A DNA stretch of 30,111 nucleotides from Candolleomyces eurysporus (GCA_027579435.1 JANBPK010001003.1:1-30111), one strand, 5' to 3'. Positions 19,635 through 29,826 are shown, counted from the stretch's first letter. Program-made: numbers and translations. The notes: a model not told the origin generated them from the sequence alone.

Positions 19635-20031
19635 CCCAGAGTGCAAGGGCGACCGGAATGACCAGATTGGAGGACGTCATTGCGAGACCGCAGAGAACCA
19701 CAAGCTGGGCCGGTTCGCCCCATTCTTTCGATCTCGTAATTTTTCAAGTGCGTCCGACGATCATGGCATTGTGTACATACATTGACAGGATTGAAAAGTA
19801 GGGGAGAGGGACTGGGTGAAGCGAAGAGGGGGTAGTGCTAAAAGCGAATGAATTAAGCAAGGAGTGAGCACTGAAAACGGGATAAGCTACGTTGCGGTGG
19901 TAGGACAGGTCATTGGAGTCGCGCCCTCTGCCGAAAGCGCTTCAAGTCGTAAATCAACATACCGATCTATATCGAACGGATACACTCTGCAATGAGGATT
20001 GAAGGGATGATTTAACAAACATCGATATCGA
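19635..20031. repeat. 3' flank of gene C, shared with gene B
   Basis: Partner of the 16455-16815 block. It abuts the 5' flank of gene B, so successive array units sit directly against each other with little unique DNA. Confidence 0.65.
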
Positions 20032-22281
20032 TCAGAACGTCAGAGTTGTCAACTTTTTTATTCGTGCGCGGCGTCCTGGAGGTCTGGTAAGTTCAACCTA
20101 CACCAAGGATTAGACCATCAATATAGCACAGAGGGTTAGTGAGCGCAAGTGGTGCTCACCGATATACCAACTATCCTTTCTTGATCCATCAAGTACCCCA
20201 AACAACCTTCGAGAAAGTCTCTCGCCGTGGCTGTGAGTAGCTTGGGACGCCAGGGATTCACCACTTCTGCGTCGCCAAAAAATTCCGTCAGGAATGTCCA
20301 GTTTTTCGGCATGTAATAGAAGGCGGAATCATGATTGCTGCTGAGATATGGAGGGGGAGAATTTGGGCTTACATTGAAATCCATGACTACGAAGCCCTGG
20401 GTTCCGTTGCCCGCGACGAGCCTCTGCCCATGAACCACTCCATAGTTGGTTGCGGCCAAAGCCTCTATCCTGATCTGGCTCCGGAATGCGATTGATATGG
20501 ATGCTTTGGGCAGTCCCCAATCATCCCATTGCCTGATCATAAGGGAGTCGGTGGTTGGAGATTGTGGACGATGGCAAGAGTCGATGAGAATGGAAACTGG
20601 AACAAAGAACTGGTAAACCTCCCCGGAATTGGAATAGGTCTCGTCATAGTCATTGTATTCGACAGAGAACATGTGAATTTGCCCCTCTGCCAAGGTTGAA
20701 AACACGTCATGCTGGGTTTGGCCTGGCAAGGCTGAGTAAAAAATTCAAATTCTTCGATTGCATAAGGTTCTTCAGCATTGGGTTGGGGAAGAGCCAAGGA
20801 AGCGACGTGAGTGAATCCAGTCTTCGATGGATCGATAGAATGAAGAGAAATTATGCCACTGCCGCCGACGGTAGTCACATAGAATGTAGTCGGCGAGACA
20901 AAGGAAAAAGCGTATACGCCCGAAGGCAAACTGGTGTTGTTGGAATCCTGTGAATACGACAATAAGATTTACTCTGGCCGAGGAGTATACCGACCCACTC
21001 ACCCCAACGACCTTTCCCGTCTTCCAATTCCATAGCACCAGCCGTGAGCTAATCGTGGTGCAAACGAATATCCCAACGAGATCACCCGCGATCTGGATAG
21101 TTGAACGTTCAAGCGCAGGGACGTCCGAAGCATCGTAGCCAAACGGAACCTGCAGGTTCGGTTTGGCAGCTTCAGGATGTGGGTTGAGACTGGTTAGTGA
21201 GGAAATCCAGAGTTCGCCCCTTCTTGGGTCACGAGCTAGGTAAGCTTAAGGCTGGCAACGATATGCGCGTACGGAAACGGACTCACTCGGACGAGATTTC
21301 GGTGAACACTATAAGATCCTGGCCAGGGTCGGACGTAAACCCGCTAGGTTTTATTCCTAGGTTACGGTTGGCGATGACTTTGTATACGGGGTCTCTGTAA
21401 GTCGGCAGCTGTAAGACGAGGATGTTTCCCTCTCCGTCTATCTTGATAAACATCCCCCCCACCAGCTCGTATGCACTGCAACCGCCCTCGATATCGTAGG
21501 TTTCTTCGCTTGTCCATTTCAGTGTTTGCCATCTTCGCTGTAGCTCTTGCAACCGTTCTCTTGCTTCCACCTGAGCATGAGGTTCTTGTGGCACGACAGC
21601 ATCTGAGAGCCCATGCTTGGCGAGTTCATCTCTGAGCTCTTTCAGTGGACCATTAACTAGTCCACCCGCGCGTCCCGATTTAAGCATCTTCAAGTCCTCC
21701 ATGTCAGCCGTCATCTCCGCCAAGGTAACCCTCGCTGCGTTGAGTTCTTCTAAGAGTTTGATCTGATGCAACAGGGGAGCAGATCTGGCCGTGTTCAACT
21801 CTTCCAGGAGCTTCGCCTTGTCTGCCTGGAGGTCCAGAGTTTGACGCGTGAATGCCAACCGAGTCTCGTTGAGGTCGTCGCTCAGCTGGCGCTCGCGGGC
21901 TCGGAGAGTCTGGCATTCCCTGAACAACTCGTCCCGCTCCCTCCGACAGATATCTAGATCTTTCTGCAATTCTGCAGCTTGGTTATCTCTGAAAGATTCG
22001 AGTTGCTTCGTGATCGAGACCTGGAGAAGACCGTGATTCCACGACATCAAGTGTTGGAAGTCAACGTACCTTTTGCGAATCCTCCCAGTCCTTCAATTGA
22101 GTCAATACTTCGGCACGTAGCCTCTCCAAATCCTTCTCCCAGCCCGGCCTTCCAGGCTCCATGGCAAATGTCGAGTGGTCGAGCGACATTACAATACTGT
22201 CTGTTCCCTGTCTCGGATACTTCAAGCCTNCCCCCCGNTTTTTTCGGTGATCTTTTCCCGGTCTACCTCATCCTGGATCAT
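20032..22281 (-). pseudogene. Array gene C: coiled-coil/WD-propeller-like with frameshift and an extra intron-like segment
   Basis: Proposed exons are 22281-22070, 22020-21287, 21222-21003, 20947-20160 and 20097-20032. The last three introns match gene B (64, 55 and 62 nt); the first splice is new, see the separate entry. The frame is off by one across N bases at 22230/22238 in homopolymers, possibly a base-calling fault. A one-base loss in a T run near 20700 breaks exon 3 between QPCQAKPSMTC and EGQIHMFSVEYN. The coiled coil is shorter than in A or D because about 25 residues are missing between LESFR and DNQAAELQ. The propeller part keeps LVLWNWKTGKVVG, FSFVSPTTFYVTTVG, DQERIVGIS. Both breaks fall in homopolymers, so the gene may be intact in reality. 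Confidence 0.6.
22021..22069 (-). other. Intron-like segment derived from exon sequence in gene C
   Basis: Copies A, B and D code here for 17 residues (V-R-R-L-P-T-L type). Copy C is alignable base by base but has GTT to GTA, making AAG|GTACGT; CGA to TGA, making a stop; and two bases lost, leaving 49 nt that end CTTCTCCAG. Removing 22069-22021 joins CAA AAG to GTC TCG in frame. Donor, acceptor and length fit the other introns of the family. Confidence 0.55.
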
Positions 22282-22517
22282 AGGGTTATCGAGATATGAA
22301 GCCAAGCAGATGGTCCATCAAGGTAACCCGACAATTGGGCTCGGGTGGCTCGCATCACGGTAAGCAAATGTAGACTAGCGGTCTCGTTATCGGTAGATGC
22401 CATCGATTGGCTTATGGAAGTGCATCGATTGAATCAGAATAGAGTTCTCGATATGGTCTGCTGCCAGTGTGTCCGAACCGCGAAATGTCAGCTCTAGGCT
22501 GTGGATCGCTGAAAGAA

Positions 22518-22545
22518 GATTGAGCAAAATTCGAGTCACCGTANG
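22518..22545 (-). promoter_or_regulatory. Upstream block of gene C
   Basis: GAAGATTGAGCAAAATTCGAG is a diverged copy of the TGAGCAAAC block of A, B and D. The proximal ATCGATATCGAT palindrome is not preserved; only ATCGATTG half-sites near 22402 and 22424 are seen. Confidence 0.35.
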
Positions 22546-22742
22546 GGGGGAAAATGTGCTTAAAATAGAGAAAAAAGCCGACGAGAAATGAGAGAAGTTT
22601 AGAGCGATCTGAAGAAAACGACGAGACTTTGGCCTGACAAGGAGGGGTGCAGCAGAGAGAGTTGCAAAAGAGTCAAAAGCGAGGTGCCGTGGGTGGCGGA
22701 TCATCGTGATCGTCCCCTGTCGGCCGAGTCTGACGGCATCAC

Positions 22743-22822
22743 CGATGACGTCACCCACCAAAGTCCTCGTTGCACCGCGACGGTGGCGGCGACCTCGAGC
22801 AGAGACACTGGAACTTGCTAGT
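22743..22822 (-). promoter_or_regulatory. Distal upstream element of gene C with perfect CRE palindrome
   Basis: CGATGACGTCACCCACC contains TGACGTCA, the binding palindrome of CREB/ATF-type bZIP proteins. GGCGACCTCGAGCA and CACTGGAACTTGC follow, as in A, D and the orphan copy. Confidence 0.5.
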
Positions 22823-22849
22823 TTTCGTAGCTGACCTTATCGACTAATG

Positions 22850-23225
22850 ATGAATCTTTTGAGGTGCGGCCTGCTTCGGTCTGAGGCCGTTTGGGTGGAG
22901 GCACACTGCAGCGACCGGCTCCTTTTCACATTTCATCCTCTGCCCCAGGTCGCGTCATGTTGACCTGCCACATCGTTCTGCACTCCCCCTCGAGCTCTCG
23001 CCCACCGCGCTGTCCTACGCACTGCCTAGACTCCAATGATGCTATTTTCGCACGATTAGCATGGACTCTGTCTGATAAAGTGGCTTTAGCACGCAACAAC
23101 TTACTTTCAAGCATGCTTACTTATCTACCATCGATAATTTGCTTGGGCTCTCGTTAACCATCCGCATTCATCTTGGAGTGCGTGTTTCAGTCTCAACTTA
23201 CAGCCTGCCATTATTTTTGTGGATT
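22850..23225. other. Gap between 5' flank of C and 3' flank of D
   Basis: No supportable gene or repeat is seen; short open frames only. Confidence 0.4.
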
Positions 23226-23227
23226 TA

Positions 23228-24074
23228 ATTTGACCAGGTTGTGATTACCTCCACACCAACTCCACACACAAAAATTCTCTATCTGTGGCAGAATCGCGAC
23301 CTAGAGTCTCCGCGCTCTGACTGCCGCAATTCTTATTGGAGTTTACCAATTCAATGCTAATGGCATCGGTGTGCGGCGATACCTTATTCTTCCCGCTTCT
23401 CATTTGCTTGGTACACCTTTGCCGTCCGAGACCCTGTGAACATGATCCATCTCCTCGTGCTTCGTGCTGCATTCTTCCGTTTCTTTGACTCGCTAATCGC
23501 TTCAGGTCTCACCGAACTAATTGCCAATTTGTGGACAGCATAAATGGAACAGGCCGATCCGTCTGGTGTGCAGAGAGGGAGAGAGCGAGCAGCAGTTAGA
23601 TGGATGGATATTCGCCCCACAGTGTCACCTATCGAAAAAAAATTCGGATGGGATCTCCAAGTGCAAGGGTGGGCCAACCCACCCTCAGTAAGGGACTCAA
23701 AGTGGTTCTTGCCTCTTGAAGCCCCCGAGGGAGTGGATCGGAGAAAGGGAGCAGAGAGGGGAAATGAGCGGGCAGCGAGATTTTGTTCGTGTTCGTGCTA
23801 TTCAAGATATATGCAAGGTGGGTCCCCAGTCAGGGAAGTACAGGTTATTAGAGGGTATACTGTCAACATGTCAAGAGGATCGTCGTCGATATGGGCCAAT
23901 AAGCGTGCCGATTGGGCGAACTGTTCAATTAAATCTAGTTTTTGCTGTCTGCTGACTGCATAGCATACATCTAAACGAGTAGAAGCTGAAAGGGAGACCG
24001 AAGAGGAAGGGAATGGAAACGGGTTGGAAAAGGCCGAAGAAGAAAGAGAGAGGCATGTATTCGAATATTCACGT
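23228..24074. repeat. 3' flank of gene D, shared with genes A and E
   Basis: Matches 11780-13108 in block order, but is shorter because the 12300-12700 part is mostly missing. The last ~220 bases also match 27535-27769. Confidence 0.65.
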
Positions 24075-26756
24075 CTAGAACGTCAGAGTCATTAACTCGA
24101 TCTTTTTGTTATTTCCATATCCTTCAGTCTACGCCAGGGAAGAAAGAGAGTAAGCGTTGCACCTTGCTCCAAAGTAAATCCGCTCACCGATACCGCGACA
24201 ATCCGTTCATCGTCAAGAGCGTATCCATCGAAATATTCATCCAGGGCGATACCCTTGGTTGTTTTAATGTATGGGAGGGTGGACACCACGTCGTTACAGA
24301 ACAGATCGCTATCATGAAACATGCCTCGGGCCCGTATGGCAGCCGGTTTGGTACAGATTTCTTGCTTAACGGAAGGGTCCAGGTTACTTGGGGGAGAATT
24401 TGGATCAAAATCAAAATTTAGGACTTGAATTAAACGGGTTCGGAGGGGGAGAACCGAGACCCGTTGGCCACGGAGATGGCTATGCAGAAAGCCTGGTCAG
24501 CAAGTCTCTTCAGACAATAAAATCGCGTGTACTGGTACCTTGTCCATCTGGGGGGCGCAGAACCGATCCAAATCCAGCATGTTTTGGACGGTCCCCAACT
24601 GCCCCATTGCGCAATTATTGGGAGGTTAGGAGTTCGGCCCCTCGAACGATTCCAATAGTCGATGAAAACCGAAGTGGGGACCACTAATTGGAACCTTTGA
24701 AATTCGTGGGACCCCAAAGGCGTGACATATTTTATTTCCAGGACGCTGAGCTGGAAGGCGTCAGAGTGATTCGGAGAGCCATCGGATTGTAAGGGCTCAG
24801 TGGTGCAGTCAACCGAGGCGACATTACCTTCTTTCCCGAGGGGTGGAAGAAGTAATGAAGCTATATGTGTGAATCCTGTCTGGGCGATATTTGATGGGTC
24901 GATAGAGTACAGACCAATGCTTCCACTACCATCGACGGTCGTCACATGGAATAACGTCGGTGAGACAAACGAAAACGCATAGGCGTCTGGGAACGAGCGA
25001 TGACTCTGTGAGTCCTGAGAAAAGGTAAGAGATTGTAGCAATAAGATGACGCGATACGCACCCCAATGAGTGTGCCGATCTTCCAATTCCATATCAGCAG
25101 TCGCGACCTTGTAGGGGCGCGAATGAGCATTCCGACGTGATCCCCGGCAATTCTGAGTACATAATGGTTTTGAGCATCATCACGACATTGATCCCATGGT
25201 TGAACCTCGAGACGGTGTTTGGTAGCCTCTGGGTGTGGTACAGGTTCATGCTTAGAACCGGTTGGCGAGTACATCGCAATCCATCCCGTCCTGTCATGAT
25301 CATCAGCCGAGAAGATCTCTAACAGCTATGGTGCATCGTGATAAATTGAACGGACTCACTGCTGATTGCAACTAGAAACCACGAGAAGGTCCTGGCTTGC
25401 ATCAACGGTAAATCCGCAAATCTTCGTGGTGAGCTTGCATTGGGTGACAACTTGGTACACCGGATCTCTGGAAGTTGGCAGCTGCAAGATGAAGATGTTT
25501 NCCCCCCTCGTCCGTCTTGATGAACATTCCCCCAACCAGCGCATAATCACCGCAAAGACCTTCGATTTCGTAGGTTTCTTGGGCCGTCCATGTCAGTGTT
25601 TGCCATCTTCGTCGTCGCTCCTGGAAGGGGTCGTTAGCCCCTACCTGCGGATGCCGTGGGACAACAACGTCTGGTGGGCCTTCGTCAATTGAACCTATGC
25701 GTCCCAATTCCTGCACCCTCAACTCCTCCTGAGAAGGTGTCTCCTCTGTGTAAGCCTCTTCGTCGGATGCAATCTCCGAGCCATCGGATTTGTCGTTTTC
25801 AAGGTCCACCCCGGCCGTCATTCCCGCCAGGGCAGTCCTCGCCGCGCTCAGTTCTTCTAAGAGCTTGAGCTGAGCAGACTTGGCGGCATTCAGTTCTTCT
25901 AGGAGTTTGATCTGATGTAGCTGGGGGGCGGATTTGGCTGTGTTCAACTCTTCCAGGAGCTTGACCTTGTCTGCCTGGAGGTCCAGCGTTTGACGGGTTA
26001 GCGCCAACCGGGTCTCGTTGAGGTCGTCGCTCAGTTGACGCTCGCGAGATCGAAGAGTCTGGCATTCCCTGAACAACTCGTCTCGCTCCCTCCGACAGAT
26101 ATCCAGAGCTTTCTGCAATTCTGCAGCTTGGATATCGGGCGTGGTCTGAGCATCGGACGCTTCAGACTGGATGCTTTTCAGAATCTGAAGTTCTTGCTGC
26201 GTTCTGGGGGATTCGAGTTGCTTCATAATCGAGGACTGGAGAGAGGATGGTGAGCCTAAGATATAAAGCGTTGGAAGTCGATGTACCCTTGGAGAATCCT
26301 CCCAAACCTTCAATTCGGTCCAAATTTTGGCCCGTAGGCTCTCTAAATCCCGCTCCCATCCCGAGCTTCGTGGGTCGACGATGGCCTTCAAGTGGTCGAC
26401 GATGGCCTTGGAGTGGTCGACGACGGCCTTGGAGTGGTCACCGACGGCCTTGGAGTGGTCGCCGACAGCCTTGGAGTGGTCGCTGACGGCTTGGAGTGAT
26501 CGCNGACGGCCTTGGAGTGGTCACTAACGGCCTTGGAGTGGTCACCCATGGCCTTTGAGTGGTCGCTGACGGCGTTGGAGTGGTCACCGACGGCCTTCGA
26601 ATGGTCGCCGACGGCCCTCAAATGGTCGCTGATGGCCTTGGAGTGGTCGACGATGGCTTCTACCAACATTGTGATATTGTCCTCTCCCTGTCTCGGGTCC
26701 TGCGTGCCGTCCCCGGTTTCTTCAGTAATCGTGTCCTGGGGTACCTCTTGGGTCAT
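24075..26756 (-). CDS. Array gene D: coiled-coil/WD-propeller-like with 21-bp coding repeat array
   Basis: Proposed exons are 26756-25360, 25290-25062, 25014-24539, 24479-24188 and 24128-24075, with introns of 69, 47, 59 and 59 nt and phases as in gene A. Two breaks in exon 1 sit at ambiguous bases: a 20-base unit in the repeat array with an N at 26504, and an N in a poly-C run at 25501. They cancel each other, so start and end frames agree, which suggests base-calling faults. The N-terminal VDHSKA unit is expanded to 13 heptads. The coiled coil has three KLLEELN-type repeats as in A, and the acidic linker EEAYTEETPSQEEL is kept. Propeller landmarks are LLIWNWKIGTLIG, AYAFSFVSPTLFHVTTV, FDFDPNSPP, DDERIVAVS and the end ELMTLTF. 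Confidence 0.6.
26381..26652 (-). repeat. 21-bp coding minisatellite, 13 units
   Basis: Thirteen tandem units of ACGGCCTTGGAGTGGTCGCC type (plus strand) encode heptads such as GDHSKAV, SDHSKAM and VDHSKAI. Units 1-5 and 7-13 are 21 bp; unit 6 (26486-26505) is 20 bp and contains an N. Genes A and B have a single unit at this place. Confidence 0.9.
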
Positions 26757-26871
26757 GGGGTAAGCGAAGCTGAAGCCAAGCAGGTACTACACAAAGAGAC
26801 AATGGAACTGGTCATCATGTGGCAGTTGGCGAATAAAGGTTTACCAATTTCAAGAGATTCCATCGATATCG

Positions 26872-27012
26872 ATAACATCTCGTTCGGAAAGCGGATCAAG
26901 TTCAATAAGGCGTGGAGACCTCTAGCCTAACTTTAGTCTCACAATATGAGCCTAATTTTGTTAAAGAAGATTGAGCAAACATTCAAGGATCGTAAAGAGA
27001 CCGTAACGCACC
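26872..27012 (-). promoter_or_regulatory. Proximal upstream block of gene D
   Basis: A perfect palindrome ATCGATATCGAT at 26872-26883 lies about 116 bases upstream of the ATG, followed by TGAGCAAACATTCAAGGATC at 26972-26991, as in A and B. Confidence 0.5.
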
Positions 27013-27138
27013 TGGAAATAAAGGCAAGCTCGAAGAGGGTTGAACGCTGCAAAGGACCCGGAGTTGGATGGTCCGGATTCCGCCCAGCCATAGATTGGCT
27101 GAATGACCCGGGCCAGCGCTCGAGCCAAAGGCCCGGGT

Positions 27139-27260
27139 GATGATGTCATTCCCACCGCCAAAGGTTGCACGACGGCGACCTCGAGCAACAGCCGACACTG
27201 CAACTTGTTTTTCACCCTCCAAGATGGAAAGCCTTGAGCGCTGAGCAAGAAATATCGTGT
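27139..27260 (-). promoter_or_regulatory. Distal upstream element of gene D
   Basis: GATGATGTCATTCCCACC, GGCGACCTCGAGCA, GACACTGCAACTTG and GAGCAAGAAATATCGTGT match gene A's distal element in the same order and orientation. Confidence 0.5.
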
Positions 27261-27289
27261 ATTATTCTTCATCTTACCACAACACCATC

Positions 27290-27530
27290 ACCCGATATCC
27301 AGCGGGCAGCAGTTTACGAGTAGATGACGCCGGACGTCAGCTTTGAACATCCCGTCTGCTCTGTCCGTTCTGCCGCGAACTCGAGGGAAAAGGTGCTGAA
27401 GATCTACCGGTGAGCTCCTCAGCACGCTTTTTTATCCTGTACTAATCTTATTTGCAAATGGTATCGCGTCTTGTCGCCACATATTGATTTGAAAGTGGAA
27501 AGCGTTGACGAGCAACAAATAGTTCGGCTC
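27290..27530. other. Gap between 5' flank of D and 3' flank of E
   Basis: No gene or repeat that I can support. Confidence 0.4.
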
Positions 27531-27534
27531 TGTA

Positions 27535-27769
27535 GCCTCAATCAAGGAAGCATGAGTTCGTAGCTGTCAACACGTCAATAGATTCATCGTCTAAAAATGG
27601 CGTCAAATGAGCGAACTGTTCAATCAAATATAGTATTTTTTTTTGTCTGACTAGAGAGTATACATCTGACCGAGCAGAAACTAAGAAAAACGAAGGAGGG
27701 AATGGAAACGGTTTGGGAAAAGCCAAAGGGGGACTCGGAAGGGAGAGGCATGCATTCAAATATTTAGGT
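27535..27769. repeat. 3' flank of copy E
   Basis: GGAAGCATGAGTTCGTAG, GCGAACTGTTCAATCAA, GAGGGAATGGAAACG and GAGAGGCATGCATTCA are near-identical to 12860-13105 downstream of gene A. Confidence 0.7.
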
Positions 27770-28568
27770 TTAAAATGTCATGGTCGTCAACTTGCTGATT
27801 CTTCGGTCGCTTCCAGATCCTTCAACCTGTAACAGAGAAAGAGATAATGAACTTTTAAGTACGCTTCAAAGCCCAGGGTGGCAACAATTTTACTCACCAA
27901 TATCGCAATGATCCGTTCTTCGTCAATCGCAAAGCCAGCGAAATCCTCATCCAGGGCTCCACGCCTGGTTGTCTTTATGTATGGGAGGGAGGATACAACT
28001 TCATCCTGGAACACGTTTCCAGCTGGAATAACAGTTGGGCCGATACAAATATCTTGGCAAAGAGAAGGGTCCATGTTTACTGGGGGAGAATTTGGATCGA
28101 AATCGAAATCGAGGACTTCGATGCCAGGGCCTTCGGTGGGGAGAGTCAAGACCCGTTGGCCACAGAGATATCTATACAGAAAGCCTGGTCAGTAAGTCTC
28201 TTCAGACACTAAAGCCGCGTGCACTGGCACCTTGTCCATAGGTTCTCAGGTCTCGAGTCAAATAGACTCATAGGGACGAGCGGCCTGCCAGGAATCCAGC
28301 GTGTTTTGGACGGACCCCAATTGTCCCATTGCACGGTTGCTGAGGAGGCAAGGGTTCCACTCTGCATTTCATTCCAATAGTCAATGAAAACCGAAGTGGA
28401 GACTACTACCTGGAACTGCTCAGAGCTAAAGAAACCATAAGGTGTAGCGTACTTGATCTGCAGGACGCTGAGCTGAGAAGTACCAACGTTGTTTGGAGAG
28501 CCATTGACTTGTAAGGACTCGGTGGTGCATAGGACCGGGACGGTTTCAACACCCTCCAGGACAGGCAC
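27770..28568 (-). pseudogene. Array copy E: 5'-truncated coiled-coil/WD-propeller-like gene
   Basis: Only the last part is present: exon 3 from about 28568 to 28231, exon 4 at 28171-27898 and exon 5 at 27826-27770, with introns of 59 and 71 nt. The retained frame is open and very close to gene A: WGPSKTRWIPG, SRPENLWTR|YLCGQRV, GIEVLDFDFDP, DEERIIAIL, ending ISKLTTMTF. Homology stops abruptly at about 28568-28575, in the LLPP loop region of A, where unrelated sequence starts. The coiled coil, exon 2 and promoter are missing. No start codon is available, so no product is expected unless a new upstream exon exists. Confidence 0.75.
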
Positions 28569-28574
28569 CCTATG

Positions 28575-28985
28575 ACATAGCTTGGATCAATGAACCATGG
28601 CTCAGCTGGGTGGGATTAAGTCCATACCTGATGCCAAATTTTGGCCAGCCTGGGTCAGGCATTAGGTAAGTGCTGCTAGGACCTTCCCAGCCTGGTCAAT
28701 GTTATTGGCCTTCGACCTCAGCCTATTGGCTATTTAGATATTCGGGTGCTGGCCTCTGGATGAAATCCGATTGCTGCAGAATTGTGCAATGATCGGGTTG
28801 CGCAGCAGAACAATGCAAATGTCGGCCTATTGCCCATTCAGATATTCGGGCGTTAGCTTGCACGGAATCCCATCACTGCAAACAATGCACACATCGGGTT
28901 GTCTGACCCTTACTGCCCCCACATACGAAAAAAANGAGCAAGTTAAATAAAAGCAAAAACATGTAAGACTAAATTGGGTGCAACC
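28575..28985. repeat. Unknown insertion or flank with two ~78-bp direct repeats
   Basis: Copies at 28722-28800 and 28826-28901 (offset 104) share CCTATTG, AGATATTCGGG, GAAATCC/GGAATCCC, TGCA and ATCGGGTTG in order. CAGCCTGG also recurs at about 28654 and 28689. The segment begins where copy E's homology ends, so it may be the element or deletion join that truncated E. No terminal inverted repeats were recognised. Confidence 0.5.
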
Positions 28986-28991
28986 AAGTAG

Positions 28992-29826
28992 CTACTCCGT
29001 TCTCTTCTGAATCGCCTCTGCAAGCATGTTCCTCCGACTTTCCATGAAAAGCGCACGCTCGATAGCAGCTAAGTTCTTCTCTGCCATAAGACGAAGACGC
29101 AACGTCTGGGCATAGTGTTCTTCAAGACGAATGCGCATCCAGTCCAGGTCCCGAAGATGGGAATCAAGGAACTCAGATGACACTGCAACAGCACCAATGG
29201 AATGAAGATTCCAGTCTATCAGATCCTTAACCGACGGATTGGTATCCCCCTGTCCTTCCGAGTCACCCGAGCCATCCGATCCACCCGATCCACCCGATCC
29301 ACCCGATCCACCCGATGGTCCAGCACTGCTGCAATCCAGCCAAGATTTCATTAGTGACGAACGCACAGTGTTTTCGAGGATTTTCAAAGCCTCTGACGAT
29401 GATGCCACCTGAGAGACATGGTTTGGAACTGGATCCACCACACCAGGAGTCGCAGGTTGCAAGGGGATCGAAAGGGAACTGGCAATGGACGATGCCTCCT
29501 GAGCATTCTTGAACAAGCTGTCCTTGTGTAGTGCCCACTGCTGTTCCGTCCAAGAAGGGTCGCCTGGAAAGGCTAAGTCATAGTATCAAAAGGACTTCAC
29601 GATACGGCAGGGAAGGCACACCTGGTCCCAACTGGCCCTTTATCCCATCCCCAGTTCCATCATTCATCTGCACGTCACGGTCTGCACGAGGTAGATGAGC
29701 AGTGAAAACTTAGACTTCAAGTGATGGGCAAGGCCACTTACCTGGGTTTGACTTCCGGGGAGAACTCCCCTCCCTCATCATTATACCGTCCCCCATGTTC
29801 TCCCATCCGTCGGTATCTTTGAGCAT
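28992..29826 (-). CDS. Hypothetical 241-aa protein with Gly/Ser linker, three exons
   Basis: Proposed exons are 29826-29742, 29681-29622 and 29572-28992, with introns of 60 nt (GTAAGT...GTGCAG) and 49 nt (GTGTGC...ACTTAG). Phases match and give 241 aa. ATG 29826 is the first after an in-frame TGA; translation starts MLKDTDGWENMGDG. The middle carries SWTEQQWALHKDSLFKNAQE and a short GGS-type linker coded by a 9-bp repeat. The C-terminal third is helical and basic (DWMRIRLEEHYAQTLRLRL, ending AIQKRTE) and could be a short coiled coil. I do not recognise a family; no signal peptide or membrane segment is seen. A soluble, perhaps nuclear, protein is a guess. The good splice sites argue for a real gene. 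It is divergent from the gene starting at 30058. Confidence 0.6.
29272..29316 (-). repeat. 9-bp coding repeat (Gly-Ser linker)
   Basis: Five units of CCACCCGAT type (first one CCATCCGAT) in tandem encode a GGSGGSGGS-like linker. Perfect identity of four units suggests recent slippage. Confidence 0.9.

Noticed and set aside
22230..22238. Frame break at N bases in gene C exon 1 as a true mutation
   Set aside because: It lies in G/A homopolymers with ambiguous calls, so a base-calling fault is more likely; the same applies to 25501 and 26504 in gene D.
26381..26652. CRISPR-like array
   Set aside because: Units are contiguous 21-mers without spacers, in a eukaryotic coding exon.
26247..26930. 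Plus-strand repetitive frames with GVVTDGL- or LEWSPTA-like units
   Set aside because: They are other-frame readings of the 21-bp array; the minus-strand frame is linked to the gene start and coiled coil.
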